From Acidimicrobiales bacterium (lineage in GTDB: Bacteria; Actinomycetota; Acidimicrobiia; Acidimicrobiales; JADJXE01), in assembly GCA_016716005.1 (NCBI GenBank), contig JADJXE010000001.1, forward strand, positions 3,299,001-3,363,000: a stretch of DNA of 64,000 nt, given 5' to 3'. Both the position numbers and the translations under genes were made by a program. The notes beneath the pieces are model-generated. The model saw nothing but the letters and a program-made list of their open reading frames with translations, was not told the origin of the DNA and did no database searches. Position 1 is the stretch's first letter. Each line of letters begins with the position of its first letter. Below are positions 34,726 to 43,851 of this stretch, in pieces.

Positions 34726-36504
34726 GACCTGGCCCGCATCCGCAACTTCTCGATCATCGCCCACATCGACCACGGCAAGTCGACGCTCTCGGACCGGATC
34801 CTCGAGCTCACCGGCGCGGTGGACGCCCGGGAGATGCGCGAGCAGTACCTCGACTCGATGGACCTCGAGCGCGAGCGGGGCATCACCATCAAGGCCCAGA
34901 ACGTGCGGGTGCACTGGGGCGAGCACGTCCTGCACCTCATCGACACGCCGGGCCACGTCGACTTCGGCTACGAGGTGTCCCGGTCGCTGGCCGCCTGCGA
35001 GGGCGTGGTGCTGGTGGTCGACGCCGCGCAGGGGATCGAGGCCCAGACGCTCGCCAACTGCTACCTGGCCCTCGAGCACGACCTCGAGATCGTGGCGGCT
35101 CTGAACAAGATCGACCTGCCCGCGGCCGAGCCCGACCGGTACGCGGCCGAGATCGAGAAGGTGCTGGGCCTGCCGGCCGACGAGATCCTGCGGATCAGCG
35201 CCAAGACGGGGGCCGGCGTGCCCGAGCTGCTGGACGCGGTCGTCGAGCGGATCCCGCCTCCCTCCGGCGACCCGGACGCCCCGCTGCAGGCCCTCATCTT
35301 CGATTCGGTGTTCGACCAGTACCGGGGTGTGATCAGCTCGCTGCGCGTGGTCAACGGGGTGCTGGCCACCGGCAGCCGCCTGCGGTTCATGCAGGCGGCC
35401 GCCACCCACGACGCCGACGAGGTGGGCGTCCGGCGCCCCCACCCCGATCCGGTGGTCTCCCTGGGCCCGGGCGAGGTCGGCTACCTCATCGCCGGCATCA
35501 AGGACGTGGGCGAGGCCCGGGTGGGCGAGACCGTCACCCTGGCGGCGCACCCCGCGCCCGAAGCCCTGCCGGGGTACCGCGACCCCAAGCCCATGGTGTT
35601 CTGCGGGCTCTTCCCGATCGAGGGGGACGACTTCGCCAACCTCCGCGACGCCCTGGAGAAGCTCCGCCTGAACGACGCCAGCGTCACGTACCAGCCCGAG
35701 ACGTCGGGCGCGCTGGGCTTCGGCTTCCGGTGCGGCTTCCTCGGTCTGCTCCACATGGAGATCGTGCGCGAACGCCTCGAGCGCGAGTTCGACCTGGCCC
35801 TCATCGCCACGTCGCCCTCGGTCGAGTACCTCGTGCACACCACCAAGGGCGAGCTGGTCGAGGTCGACAACCCGAGCGACCTCCCGGCCCCGTCGGAGGT
35901 CGACGCCATCGAGGAGCCGATGCTGCGGGCCACGATCCTCACCCCCACCACCTACACGGGCCCGGTGATGGAGCTCTGCCAGCAGCGCAGGGGCGACATG
36001 ACCAAGATGGAGTACCTGTCGCCCGAACGGGTCGAGCTGGTCTACCGCATCCCCCTCGCCGAGGTGGTCGTCGACTTCTTCGACCAGCTGAAGAGCCGCA
36101 CACAGGGGTACGCCAGCCTCGACTACGAGCCGGCCGGCTACGAGCGGGCGAACCTGGTGAAGGTGGACATCCTGCTCAACAGCGTGCCCGTCGACGCCTT
36201 CAGCACCATCGTGCACAAGGACAGGGCGTACGACTACGGGAGGCGGATGAGCGAGAAGCTCCGCGAGCTCATCCCTCGGCAGCTGTTCGACGTGCCCATC
36301 CAGGCCGCCATCGGCGGGCGGATCATCGCCCGCGAGACAGTGAAGGCCAAGCGCAAGGACGTGCTGGCCAAGTGCTACGGCGGGGACATCACCCGCAAGC
36401 GCAAGCTCCTCGAGAAGCAGAAGGAGGGCAAGAAGCGGATGAAGAACATCGGGCGCGTGGAAGTGCCGCAGGAGGCGTTCATCTCCGCGCTCCGGCTCGA
36501 CTAG
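34723..36504 (+). CDS. lepA: Elongation factor 4 (LepA)
   Basis: LepA is a translational GTPase that back-translocates or remodels ribosomes. The 593-residue protein has the G1 motif [13 protein letters not shown] at residues 13-25, switch [15 protein letters not shown]3 DTPGHVDF, G4 NKIDLP and a G5-type ISAKTGAGV. Domains II and III follow. The LepA-specific C-terminal domain contains [22 protein letters not shown]. Length and motifs are complete. A leaderless-type box precedes the gene. The photolyase gene starts 4 nt after the stop, probably co-transcribed. Confidence 0.98.
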   Translation: MDLARIRNFSIIAHIDHGKSTLSDRILELTGAVDAREMREQYLDSMDLERERGITIKAQNVRVHWGEHVLHLIDTPGHVDFGYEVSRSLAACEGVVLVVDAAQGIEAQTLANCYLALEHDLEIVAALNKIDLPAAEPDRYAAEIEKVLGLPADEILRISAKTGAGVPELLDAVVERIPPPSGDPDAPLQALIFDSVFDQYRGVISSLRVVNGVLATGSRLRFMQAAATHDADEVGVRRPHPDPVVSLGPGEVGYLIAGIKDVGEARVGETVTLAAHPAPEALPGYRDPKPMVFCGLFPIEGDDFANLRDALEKLRLNDASVTYQPETSGALGFGFRCGFLGLLHMEIVRERLEREFDLALIATSPSVEYLVHTTKGELVEVDNPSDLPAPSEVDAIEEPMLRATILTPTTYTGPVMELCQQRRGDMTKMEYLSPERVELVYRIPLAEVVVDFFDQLKSRTQGYASLDYEPAGYERANLVKVDILLNSVPVDAFSTIVHKDRAYDYGRRMSEKLRELIPRQLFDVPIQAAIGGRIIARETVKAKRKDVLAKCYGGDITRKRKLLEKQKEGKKRMKNIGRVEVPQEAFISALRLD

Positions 36505-36508
36505 CCCC

Positions 36509-37873
36509 GTGCGCACCACCGTCGTCTGGTTCCGCCGCGACCTGCGGCTGGCCGACAACCCGGCCCTCGTCACCGCGGTCCGCGGCGCGACCCGGGTGGT
36601 GCCGCTCTTCGTCGCCGACGGCGCCGTGCTGTCGGCGTGCGCCGGCCAGCCCCGGGCCGCCTGGACCATCGCCTGCGCGGCCGCCCTCGACGCCGCCCTC
36701 GGCGGCCGGCTCGTGGTGCGACGGGGCGATCCGGTCGTCGAGGTCGTCGGGCTCGCCCGCGACGTCGGGGCCACCGAGGTGCACGTGGCCGACGACCCGT
36801 CGCCGTGGGGCGCCCGCCGCGACGCCGCGGTCGAGGCTGCCCTGGTCGCCGACGGCCGGGCCCTCGTGGGGACCGGCTCGCCCTACGCCGTCCCGCCGGG
36901 CACCCTGCTCACCGGCGACGGGAGGCCGTACCGGGTGTTCACCCCGTTCTCCCGGGCGTGGCGCGCCCAGGGCTGGGCGTCGCCGACCCCGGCACCCGTC
37001 GGTGTCCCGTGGGCGGAGGGAGTGGCCTCGGACGGGCTGCCCGGCCTCGGGTCGCCCGTGCCGTTGCCACCGCCGGGGGAGGAGGCAGCCCTCGCCCGGC
37101 TGGACGCCTTCCTCGACGACGGCGTGGCCGGCTACGACGAGCGGCGCAACCTGCCCGGCGTGGAGGGCACGTCCCGCCTGTCGCCGTACCTCAAGACGGG
37201 CTGCCTGCACCCCCGCCAGATCCTGCACCGGCTCCGCGACCGGCCCGGCGACCGGGTGTTCGAGTCGGAGCTGTGCTGGCGCGAGTTCTACGCCGACGTG
37301 CTCGCCCGGCGACCCGACTCGGCCTGGGCGCCCCTCCAGGCGGGCCCGGGTGCGATCCAGGTCGACACCGGCGCCGCTGCGGCCGAGCACTTCGAGGCGT
37401 GGGCGGAGGGGCGGACGGGCTACCCGCTCGTGGACGCGGGGATGCGCCAGCTCCACGCCGAGGGGTGGATGCACAACCGGGTGCGGATGGTCGCCGCCAG
37501 CTTCCTGGTGAAGGACCTGCACCTGGCGTGGCAGTGGGGTGCCCGACACTTCCTCGCCTGGCTGCTCGACGCCGACCTGGCCTCGAACAACCACGGGTGG
37601 CAGTGGGTGGCCGGCACCGGCACCGACGCGGCTCCCTACCACCGGGTCTTCAACCCGGTCACCCAGTCGAAGCGATTCGACCCCGACGGGACCTACCTGC
37701 GCCGGTACCTGCCCGAGCTCGGGGGCCTCGCCGACGCCGAGCTCCACGAACCCTGGGCCCGCCGGGGAGGACCGCCCCTCGGCTATCCACCACCGATCGT
37801 CGACCACGCCGAGGAGCGCGTCGAGGCCCTCCGGCGGTACGAGGAGGTGAGGGGCCGGGGCGGGCGGCGGTGA
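36509..37873 (+). CDS. phr: Deoxyribodipyrimidine photolyase (cryptochrome/photolyase family)
   Basis: Photolyase repairs UV-induced cyclobutane pyrimidine dimers with light. The 454-residue protein opens with TTVVWFRRDLRLADNPAL. The FAD-binding half has GTSRLSPYLKTGCLHPRQIL, FESELCWREFYADVL, GYPLVDAGMRQLHAEGWMHNRVRMV, and LDADLASNNHGWQWVAGTGTDAAPYHRVFNP. The Trp residues of the electron-transfer chain and the Asn in SNNHGWQW are kept, so a class I CPD photolyase is likely. GTG 36509 begins 4 nt after lepA. It ends 10 bp from the convergent tyrosine autokinase. Confidence 0.95.
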   Translation: MRTTVVWFRRDLRLADNPALVTAVRGATRVVPLFVADGAVLSACAGQPRAAWTIACAAALDAALGGRLVVRRGDPVVEVVGLARDVGATEVHVADDPSPWGARRDAAVEAALVADGRALVGTGSPYAVPPGTLLTGDGRPYRVFTPFSRAWRAQGWASPTPAPVGVPWAEGVASDGLPGLGSPVPLPPPGEEAALARLDAFLDDGVAGYDERRNLPGVEGTSRLSPYLKTGCLHPRQILHRLRDRPGDRVFESELCWREFYADVLARRPDSAWAPLQAGPGAIQVDTGAAAAEHFEAWAEGRTGYPLVDAGMRQLHAEGWMHNRVRMVAASFLVKDLHLAWQWGARHFLAWLLDADLASNNHGWQWVAGTGTDAAPYHRVFNPVTQSKRFDPDGTYLRRYLPELGGLADAELHEPWARRGGPPLGYPPPIVDHAEERVEALRRYEEVRGRGGRR

Positions 37874-37883
37874 GCCGGCGGGC

Positions 37884-39563
37884 TCAGGCCCGCTGGTCGA
37901 CCGGAGGCTCGACCGGGAGCGGCTGCACGCTCGGCTCGGCGGCCGTCTCGGCGGACCTGCGGCCACGCCGGCGGCGCTTCTTGCCCTCGGCTGGCCCGTA
38001 CGCAGAGCCGTAGCCGTAGCCGTACCGGTAGCCGTAGCCGTAGCCGTAGCCGTAGGCATCGCCGAGCTGCGAGGTGACGCCGTTGAGCACGGAGCCGATG
38101 AGCGGGGCGTCGACCTGGCGCAGCAGCTCCACCGCCCGGTGGGCCTGCTTCTTGGTGGTGCGACCCGCGGTGACGACCAGGAGGGTGGCGTCGACCGAGG
38201 CGGACAGCACGAGCCCGTCGGTGACGGGGAGCAGCGGCGGCGAGTCGATCAGCACCACGTCGGCCATGCCGGTGAGCCCCTCGAGCACCTCGGCCGTCCG
38301 CCGCGTCGACAGCAGCTCGGAGGGGTTCGGCGGCGTCGCGCCGGAGGGGAGCAGGAGGAGGCGGTCCTCGCCGGGCACCTCGAGCAGCGCGGACGACAGC
38401 GGCGTGTCACCCAGCAGCACCGTGGTGAAGCCCGTGTCGTTGGCGAGGCCGAAGAACTCGTGCACCCGAGGGCGGCGGAGGTCGCAGTCGACCATGGCGA
38501 CGCGCTGACCGGCCCTCGAGAGGGCCACGGCCAGGTTGGCCACGGTGGTGGTCTTCCCCTCGCCGGCCCGGGCGCTCGTGATCTGGAGGGTGCGGATGGG
38601 TCGCTCGAGGCCGAGGAACTGCACCGAGGTGCGCAGGAGTCGGTAGGTCTCCGCGGCTTGGCCGCGGGGTTCGAGCACGGTGACCACCTGTGGGGTCTCG
38701 CGGTCCTTCCACCCGGCGACCGACGGGATGATGCCGAGCGTGGGCACCCCACCGGTGGCCCGCTCGAGGTCGTCCTTCGACTTGATGGTGTCGTCGAGGT
38801 ACTCGAACAGGAAGGCAAGGCCGACGCCGAAGATGAGTCCCACGACGAGGGCGACGACGGCGTTGCGCTCGGGGGTGGGGCGCACCGGGGAGCTGGGCGG
38901 GGTGGCCTCGGTGATGACCCGAGCGCCACCCGTGGCGATGAGGTCGGCGGCCACCTGGAGCTGGTCGAGCTGGCCCTTGTAGAGCTCCTGCTGGGAGATG
39001 AGCGGCTGGATCTGGGCGATGTCGGCGCCCTGGCTGGCAAGGTCGTTGATCTGCACCTGGAGCTCGTTGACGCGCTCCTGGATCACGCCCGCAGTGGCCA
39101 GGTAGTCGTCGATGGCGTTCTTGCGCCGGATCTCGATGTAGGTCTCGGCGTAGGTGTTGGCGATCGTCGCCGCTTCCTCGGGGTCGGTGCTCTCGGCCGT
39201 GAACTTGATGGCCGCGGCGTCGCCCACGGTGCTCACCGACACCGTGGCCGGCCCGCCCAGCTTCTCGGCGACCGCCTGACGGACGACCTGGCTCCTGATC
39301 AGCTCGACGTCGTTGGCGAGCGCCGCCGCGTTGTCGCGTCCGGTGTTGGTGGCGTCGTTGCCGACGCCGACGACCGACGCCGAGCTCCGTGCCTGCACCA
39401 GCACGGTCGCGCTCGCCTGGTACACCGGCGTCTGGAGGAACGACACGAGCAGGGTGGCCGCGACCACCAGGACGGTGGCTCCGATGACCGTCCACTTCCG
39501 ACGGCGGAGCACCACGAGGTAGTCGCGGAGCTCCAGTTCCGTCGTGTCGTTCTGCGGCAGCAT
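37884..39563 (-). CDS. Wzz/CpsD-type polysaccharide biosynthesis tyrosine autokinase
   Basis: The 559-residue protein has an N-terminal Wzz domain with a membrane helix (VIGATVLVVAATLLVSFLQ), an extracytoplasmic coiled-coil region (ERVNELQVQINDLAS) and a second helix (NAVVALVVGLIFGVGLAFLF). The BY-kinase domain has Walker A SARAGEGKTTTVANLAVAL near residue 335, Walker A' VAMVDCDLRRPRV and Walker B ADVVLIDSPPLLPV. The C-terminus carries a Tyr cluster (about nine Tyr in 20 residues) as the expected autophosphorylation site, encoded by GGCTAC hexamers. GAGAGGAG lies just before ATG 39563. A capsule or exopolysaccharide chain-length role is inferred; no glycosyltransferase is adjacent. Confidence 0.93.
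   Translation of the reverse strand: MLPQNDTTELELRDYLVVLRRRKWTVIGATVLVVAATLLVSFLQTPVYQASATVLVQARSSASVVGVGNDATNTGRDNAAALANDVELIRSQVVRQAVAEKLGGPATVSVSTVGDAAAIKFTAESTDPEEAATIANTYAETYIEIRRKNAIDDYLATAGVIQERVNELQVQINDLASQGADIAQIQPLISQQELYKGQLDQLQVAADLIATGGARVITEATPPSSPVRPTPERNAVVALVVGLIFGVGLAFLFEYLDDTIKSKDDLERATGGVPTLGIIPSVAGWKDRETPQVVTVLEPRGQAAETYRLLRTSVQFLGLERPIRTLQITSARAGEGKTTTVANLAVALSRAGQRVAMVDCDLRRPRVHEFFGLANDTGFTTVLLGDTPLSSALLEVPGEDRLLLLPSGATPPNPSELLSTRRTAEVLEGLTGMADVVLIDSPPLLPVTDGLVLSASVDATLLVVTAGRTTKKQAHRAVELLRQVDAPLIGSVLNGVTSQLGDAYGYGYGYGYRYGYGYGSAYGPAEGKKRRRRGRRSAETAAEPSVQPLPVEPPVDQRA
38001..38056 (-). repeat. GGCTAC hexanucleotide repeat encoding the kinase Tyr tail
   Basis: On the minus strand GGCTAC recurs in two runs split by CGG TAC. 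It encodes alternating Gly-Tyr at the C-terminus of the autokinase. Slippage would change the number of phosphorylatable Tyr residues in frame. Confidence 0.85.
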
Positions 39564-39651
39564 CCCGCTCCTCTCGCGGCGCCCGGCCCTGGGGGGTGGA
39601 ACGGCCGGGTCCGCGCCCGCGGGCGACCCGCCACCCGCAGCGCGTCGAGCC

Positions 39652-39657
39652 AACGTA
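39652..39657 (-). promoter_or_regulatory. Candidate -10 TACGTT of the tyrosine autokinase
   Basis: TACGTT on the minus strand (39657-39652) lies about 90 bp before ATG 39563. It is the best -10-like box in the 142-bp gap upstream of the kinase. Confidence 0.35.
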
Positions 39658-39705
39658 CACGCTGCGTGGTGGCGCCCGGTGGCGGGTGGCGTCCGGCGGG
39701 TCCGG

Positions 39706-39924
39706 TCAGCCGGTGGCGGCGACGATCACCTCGAGGACCAGAGGGCCACGTCCGGCCGCCAGCTGGCGCACCGTGCGGCGGGCCGACGGTGTGTCGGCCC
39801 GTACCAGCACCTGCACGACCAGCCCGGAAGGGCGGTCCTCGGCCCCGACGGCGACCACGCCGGGCACAGCGCGGAGCCGTGCGTCGAGCGCGTCGAGCCA
39901 CCAGGTCGCGCCGATGTCAGACAC
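39706..39924 (-). CDS. Small hypothetical protein downstream of the GGDEF-like gene
   Basis: The 72-residue frame starts at GTG 39924, overlapping the stop of the upstream gene by 8 bp. It has a balanced composition with alternating beta-like stretches (PSGLVVQVLVRAD, GPLVLEVIVAA) and lacks the Arg/Pro bias of noise frames, so I accept it as real. I do not recognise a family. It is cytoplasmic with no signal or membrane segment. Co-translation with the degenerate GGDEF protein suggests a linked role. Confidence 0.5.
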   Translation of the reverse strand: MSDIGATWWLDALDARLRAVPGVVAVGAEDRPSGLVVQVLVRADTPSARRTVRQLAAGRGPLVLEVIVAATG

Positions 39925-40675
39925 GGCGGGCCCGCTCCAGGCGCTCGGTTGCCACCGCCCACAGCTCGCCGGGCGTGGACGCCTCAGCGGGCCAGCGGGC
40001 CACGCCGCTGACCGGCCAGGGCGCCCCGGGCGGGGCCGCGGTGATCCCCCGCAGCCGCTCGGTGAGGGCGCGGGAGGAGGCGAGATCGGGATCGGGGGTC
40101 GTCTGCACCAGAGCCAGGCGTTGGCCGTCGGCCCGGCCCACGACGTCGTCCGGGCGCGCGTGCCGGCGGAGGAGGCCGGCCGCCCGGCGCACCAGCTCGT
40201 CTCGGACCTCGGCCGGAGCGGGCTCGTCGAGGGGCACGGGCGGGGCCGGGTCGATGATCGTGAGCGTGAACGCCGGGGTCGGTGCCGACATCCGGGCGGC
40301 GACGTGCGCCACGAGGGCCCGTCGGGTGAGGAGCCCGGTCAACGGGTCGGTGCCCGCGGCCGCCTCGACGAGGGCCCGCCGGAGGGAGGTCGCGGCCAGG
40401 CGATGGAGCTGTTCGAGCTCCGGGCCGAGGTCGGGGCGGGGGGGATCGGTGTGGACGCCCGGCCCGGCCGCGCACGCGGTCCGACGTTCCCAGCCGGGTG
40501 CCAGCGGTCGCCGCCCGGCGGTGACCACCTGGCGGTCCTGCCCGTCGCCCACCACCACCAGCGCGCTGCGGACCCCGGCGGCTCGGCGGAGGTGCTCGAG
40601 GGCCTCGCCCACCGTGGCGAGCGGGCAACCGGCCGGCGGGGTGCGGCCGGGCCGGCGAGTGAGCAGCTCGGGCAT
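39917..40675 (-). CDS. Degenerate GGDEF-domain protein
   Basis: The 252-residue protein starts at ATG 40675 with AGGAG about 6 nt upstream. The N-terminal 110 residues could be a small sensor fold (ALVVVGDGQDRQVVTAG). From about residue 120 the GGDEF start motif AGTDPLTGLLTRRALVAHVA is clear, but the catalytic GGDEF motif is replaced by RADGQRLALVQ. The protein should not make c-di-GMP. It may bind nucleotides or act as a scaffold. A BldD-like protein, classically c-di-GMP-responsive, is encoded 4 kb away. The promoter has TAGCGT on the minus strand at 40758-40753. Confidence 0.72.
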   Translation of the reverse strand: MPELLTRRPGRTPPAGCPLATVGEALEHLRRAAGVRSALVVVGDGQDRQVVTAGRRPLAPGWERRTACAAGPGVHTDPPRPDLGPELEQLHRLAATSLRRALVEAAAGTDPLTGLLTRRALVAHVAARMSAPTPAFTLTIIDPAPPVPLDEPAPAEVRDELVRRAAGLLRRHARPDDVVGRADGQRLALVQTTPDPDLASSRALTERLRGITAAPPGAPWPVSGVARWPAEASTPGELWAVATERLERARRV

Positions 40676-40752
40676 CGGGGCTCCTGCGGGGTCGACGAGG
40701 CTGGTGCACCCGCCCCACGTCGACCTTCCGGCGCTCCGCCCGGGTGACGAGC

Positions 40753-40758
40753 ACGCTA
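40753..40758 (-). promoter_or_regulatory. Candidate -10 TAGCGT of the GGDEF-like gene
   Basis: TAGCGT on the minus strand (40758-40753) gives a leader of about 70 nt to ATG 40675. It lies in the divergent region opposite the zinc-ribbon gene promoter. Confidence 0.4.
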
Positions 40759-40821
40759 GGCCAGGGCCGGCTCGCGGGGAAGGGGCCGAACGGCTCATCT
40801 GGGCGTTCGATCCGGACCCGG

Positions 40822-40836
40822 TACGGTGGAGGCGTG
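40822..40836 (+). promoter_or_regulatory. Leaderless promoter of the zinc-ribbon gene: TACGGT, 6 nt before GTG
   Basis: TACGGT (40822-40827) is followed by 6 nt and GTG 40834. This decides the start over the upstream in-frame codon at 40744. Confidence 0.6.
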
Positions 40837-41553
40837 GGTTGGTGCCACGAGTTCGGCGTGGAGATCTGTGCGGGGTGCGGCGAGGCCATGGTGCCCGGCG
40901 TCGGCGCGTGCTCGTGCGCGACCTGCGGCACCGTCTGCACCGGGCGCTTTCGCGGTTGCCCCGACGTGTGGGAGCGCGGCCCGCAGCCGGTGGTGCTCGC
41001 GGGGCGCCGGACCGCCCCGGCGCGGGCCACGCCGACCACCCGCACCGGTGCGGTGGGCAGCGGGTTGGGGACGAGCGCCGGCGCGGGTCCCCGGCCGGGG
41101 ACCGGCCCGTCGCGAGGGCAGGGTCAGGGTCCCGGCGCCCTCCCGGCCGACGCGGGCGTCCGGGGGCTGAGCGACGAGCTGCTCGCCATGCTGGTGGAGG
41201 AGATCCGCGCCCTGCGGGGGGAGGTGGCGCGGCAGGCAGATGAGCTGGCCCAGCTGGCCGGACGGCTGCCGAGCGAGGAGCGGCTCGCCGAGGCGGCGAC
41301 CGGCACTCGTGACGACGCCGTCGAGGAGCGCATGGCCGAGCTCACCGAGCTGCTGCCGCAGCGGCTCGGGGCCGCGCTCGGCCGCGCGCTGCGCGACGCC
41401 CTCGACGGACGGGCAGAGGGCCTGGCCAGCCTGGTCGGCCGGCTGGAGGGCACCGTCGACGCGCTGGAGCAGGCCGTCGCCGTGGGGGAGCAGGCTGCGG
41501 GCGAGGCCGCGGTGCTGCCGCTCATCGGGCGGGGCGAGCACGGCGCGAGCTGA
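40834..41553 (+). CDS. Zinc-ribbon, coiled-coil protein of unknown function
   Basis: The 239-residue protein has an N-terminal Cys cluster, CAGCGEAMVPGVGACSCATC then CTGRFRGC, that could bind one or two zinc ions. A Pro/Gly/Thr-rich linker covers about residues 60-110. A long amphipathic helical region follows (LLAMLVEEIRALRGEVARQADELAQLAGRL and later heptads), which suggests a coiled coil. No catalytic motif is seen. It ends 126 bp before hrcA, so a link to the heat-shock unit is not implied. I do not recognise a family. Confidence 0.68.
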   Translation: MGWCHEFGVEICAGCGEAMVPGVGACSCATCGTVCTGRFRGCPDVWERGPQPVVLAGRRTAPARATPTTRTGAVGSGLGTSAGAGPRPGTGPSRGQGQGPGALPADAGVRGLSDELLAMLVEEIRALRGEVARQADELAQLAGRLPSEERLAEAATGTRDDAVEERMAELTELLPQRLGAALGRALRDALDGRAEGLASLVGRLEGTVDALEQAVAVGEQAAGEAAVLPLIGRGEHGAS

Positions 41554-41612
41554 GTGCCGGCCACGAGTGCCCGCTCTCCGGGGCTGACCGGGGCCGCGCC
41601 AGCACGGGTCGA

Positions 41613-41642
41613 TATCATCGGCGTGAGCGGGAGCGCTCGCTC
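41613..41642 (+). promoter_or_regulatory. hrcA promoter region: -10 TATCAT and an imperfect palindrome
   Basis: TATCAT (41613-41618) is a good -10 box. An imperfect 18-bp palindrome with arms GAGCG and CGCTC spans 41625-41642, at the expected transcript start. No canonical CIRCE (CACTC-N9-GAGTG) is visible. Confidence 0.45.
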
Positions 41643-41679
41643 CGCCCACCCCTCGCCTCTCCCACCGACACAGGCAGCG

Positions 41680-42681
41680 ATGCTCGACGATCGCAAGGCG
41701 GCCATCCTCCGAGCCGTCGTGGAGGAGTACATCGAGACGGCCGTCCCGGTCGGGTCGAGCCACGTGTTGCGCGCGTCCGCGTTGCCCGTCTCCTCGGCGA
41801 CCGTGCGCAACGAGATGGTGGCCCTCGAGCAGGAGGGCTACCTCCGCCAGCCGCACACCAGCGCCGGTCGGGTGCCCACCGACAAGGGCTACCGCTGGTT
41901 CGTCGACCACCTGACCGCGCCCACGGCGCTGGAGCGTGGCCAGGCCCAGCAGGTGCGGCACTTCTTCGCCGCGGCCCACGGTGAGCTGGAGCAGATGCTG
42001 CACGACACCAGCCGGCTCCTGTCCAGCCTGACCGACTACGCCGCGGTCGTGGTCGGGCCGCCCCACGAGGCCGCCACGATCCGCTCCGTGCAGCTGGTGG
42101 CCCTGAGCGGGCGGGTCGTGCTGGCGGTGGCGGTGCTGTCGAACGGGGTCGTGGAGAAGCGCACACTCGAGCTCGACGCGGAGGTGGGGGAGGAGCGCGT
42201 GAACGCGGCGACGGCCCACCTGATGGGGCACCTCGCCGGCGCCACGCTGGGGGCGCTCCCCGTGGTGCTCTCCACCGGCGACGCCGAGGTCGACGGACTC
42301 TGCGCGGCCGCGGCCGAGGCCCTGGCCGAGACGGGACGACGCGACGGCGAGCACGTGTTCGTGGGGGGCGCGTCGCGGATGGCCACGGCGTTCGACGCCG
42401 TCGAGACGGTGCGGCAGGTGCTGACCACGCTCGAGCACGAGTACGTCGTCGTCACCCTGCTTCGCGACGTGCTCGACCGGGGGCTGACCGTGGCCATCGG
42501 CGGCGAGCACGGCGTGGAGCCGCTGGCCGAGTGCGCGGTCGTGGTGGCGCCCTACGGGGTCGAGGGCGAGACGGCCGGCACCGTCGGGGTGCTCGGGCCC
42601 ACCCGCATGAACTACTCCCACGCCCTCGCCGCGGTGGCCGTGGTCAGTCGCCGCCTCGGCCGACGCCTGAGCGAGGGCTGA
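41680..42681 (+). CDS. hrcA: Heat-inducible transcription repressor HrcA
   Basis: HrcA represses chaperone genes by binding CIRCE operators. The 333-residue protein starts at ATG 41680. The winged-helix N-terminus has [18 protein letters not shown] and [35 protein letters not shown], both typical. The central and C-terminal parts include [24 protein letters not shown] and the final [18 protein letters not shown], which is diagnostic. dnaJ follows after 40 nt, the usual actinobacterial hrcA-dnaJ order. I could not find a canonical CIRCE upstream. Confidence 0.97.
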   Translation: MLDDRKAAILRAVVEEYIETAVPVGSSHVLRASALPVSSATVRNEMVALEQEGYLRQPHTSAGRVPTDKGYRWFVDHLTAPTALERGQAQQVRHFFAAAHGELEQMLHDTSRLLSSLTDYAAVVVGPPHEAATIRSVQLVALSGRVVLAVAVLSNGVVEKRTLELDAEVGEERVNAATAHLMGHLAGATLGALPVVLSTGDAEVDGLCAAAAEALAETGRRDGEHVFVGGASRMATAFDAVETVRQVLTTLEHEYVVVTLLRDVLDRGLTVAIGGEHGVEPLAECAVVVAPYGVEGETAGTVGVLGPTRMNYSHALAAVAVVSRRLGRRLSEG

Positions 42682-42721
42682 GCGTGCCCCGACCCGGCCC
42701 CTGCGGGCGTGCGAGGTTCCG

Positions 42722-43846
42722 GTGAGCGTCGACTACTACGAGCTCCTCGGCGTCGACCGCGCGGCCAGCCAGGACGACATCAAGCGCGCCTACCGGCGCC
42801 TCGCTCGCCAGCTCCACCCCGACGCCAACCCGGGTGACCCGGCTGCCGAGGAGCGGTTCAAGCAGGTGGCCATCGCCTACGAGGTGCTGTCCGACCCCGA
42901 TCGGCGGGCCCGCTACGACCGCTTCGGCCCCGAGGGCGGGGCCGGTGTCGGCGACCCGTTCGGGTTCGGCGGAGGCCTCGGCGACCTGTTCGACGCCTTC
43001 TTCGGCGGCAACCCGTTCTCGTCCGGGGGCGGTGGCCGGGGGCGGGGCCCGGCCGGTCCGCCGCGCGGCGCCGACCTCGAGGCCGTGGTCGACCTCGCGT
43101 TCGAACAGGCGGTGTTCGGCGTGCAGGTCCCGGTCACGGTCCGCACCGCGGTGGTCTGCGACACGTGCGCGGCGTCCGGGGCGGCCTCGGGGTCGACGCC
43201 CACCACCTGCCCCGACTGCGGTGGTGCCGGCCAGATCCGGCGGGTCCGCCAGTCGCTGCTGGGACAGATGGTGACCGCCGGGCCCTGCCCGCGGTGCGGG
43301 GCCTCGGGGCAGGTCGTGCGGTCGCCCTGCCCCGACTGCCGGGGCGAGGGGCGCCGCTCGGCGGAGCGCACCTACACCGTCGACGTGCCGGCCGGCGTCG
43401 ACCACGGCTCGACGTTGCGCCTCTCCGGACGGGGCATGGCCGGGCCGAGGGGCGGGCCCGCCGGCGACCTGTACGTGCACGTGCGGGTGAAGCCCCACGA
43501 GCGGTTCGTGCGCAACGGCGTCGACCTGCTCGACGACCTCCACGTGTCGATCACCCAGGCCGCCCTGGGCGCCGAGCTCGCTTACGAGACGCTCGACGGC
43601 GACGAGGAGCTGGTGATCCCCGCGGGCACCCAGCACGGCCTCGAGCTGCGCCTGCGGGGTCGAGGCGTGCCGCACCTCGAGGGCCGGGGCCGGGGCGACC
43701 TGATCGTGCACGTGAGCGTCGACGTGCCCACCGGCCTGAGCAAGGAGGAGGAAGAGGTCCTCCGGCGCTTCGCCGAGCTGCGGGGCGACGAGGTCGGGTC
43801 CGGTGACCGGCGCCCTCGGCGCCGGTTCCGCTCGGCGCGGGCGTAG
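42722..43846 (+). CDS. dnaJ: Chaperone protein DnaJ
   Basis: DnaJ delivers clients to DnaK and stimulates its ATPase. The 374-residue protein has a J-domain with the HPD motif ([10 protein letters not shown]), a Gly/Phe-rich stretch at about 75-110, and a complete zinc-finger with four CxxCxGxG-type repeats ([32 protein letters not shown]). Two C-terminal beta domains follow. GTG 42722 begins 40 nt after hrcA. A short Arg-rich tail ends the protein. It is co-transcribed with hrcA and rsmE. Confidence 0.98.
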   Translation: MSVDYYELLGVDRAASQDDIKRAYRRLARQLHPDANPGDPAAEERFKQVAIAYEVLSDPDRRARYDRFGPEGGAGVGDPFGFGGGLGDLFDAFFGGNPFSSGGGGRGRGPAGPPRGADLEAVVDLAFEQAVFGVQVPVTVRTAVVCDTCAASGAASGSTPTTCPDCGGAGQIRRVRQSLLGQMVTAGPCPRCGASGQVVRSPCPDCRGEGRRSAERTYTVDVPAGVDHGSTLRLSGRGMAGPRGGPAGDLYVHVRVKPHERFVRNGVDLLDDLHVSITQAALGAELAYETLDGDEELVIPAGTQHGLELRLRGRGVPHLEGRGRGDLIVHVSVDVPTGLSKEEEEVLRRFAELRGDEVGSGDRRPRRRFRSARA

Positions 43847-43851
43847 CGGGC

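Noticed and set aside
41581..41680. CIRCE operator upstream of hrcA
   Set aside because: No CACTC-N9-GAGTG dyad is present; only an imperfect GAGCG/CGCTC palindrome is seen at the likely transcript start.
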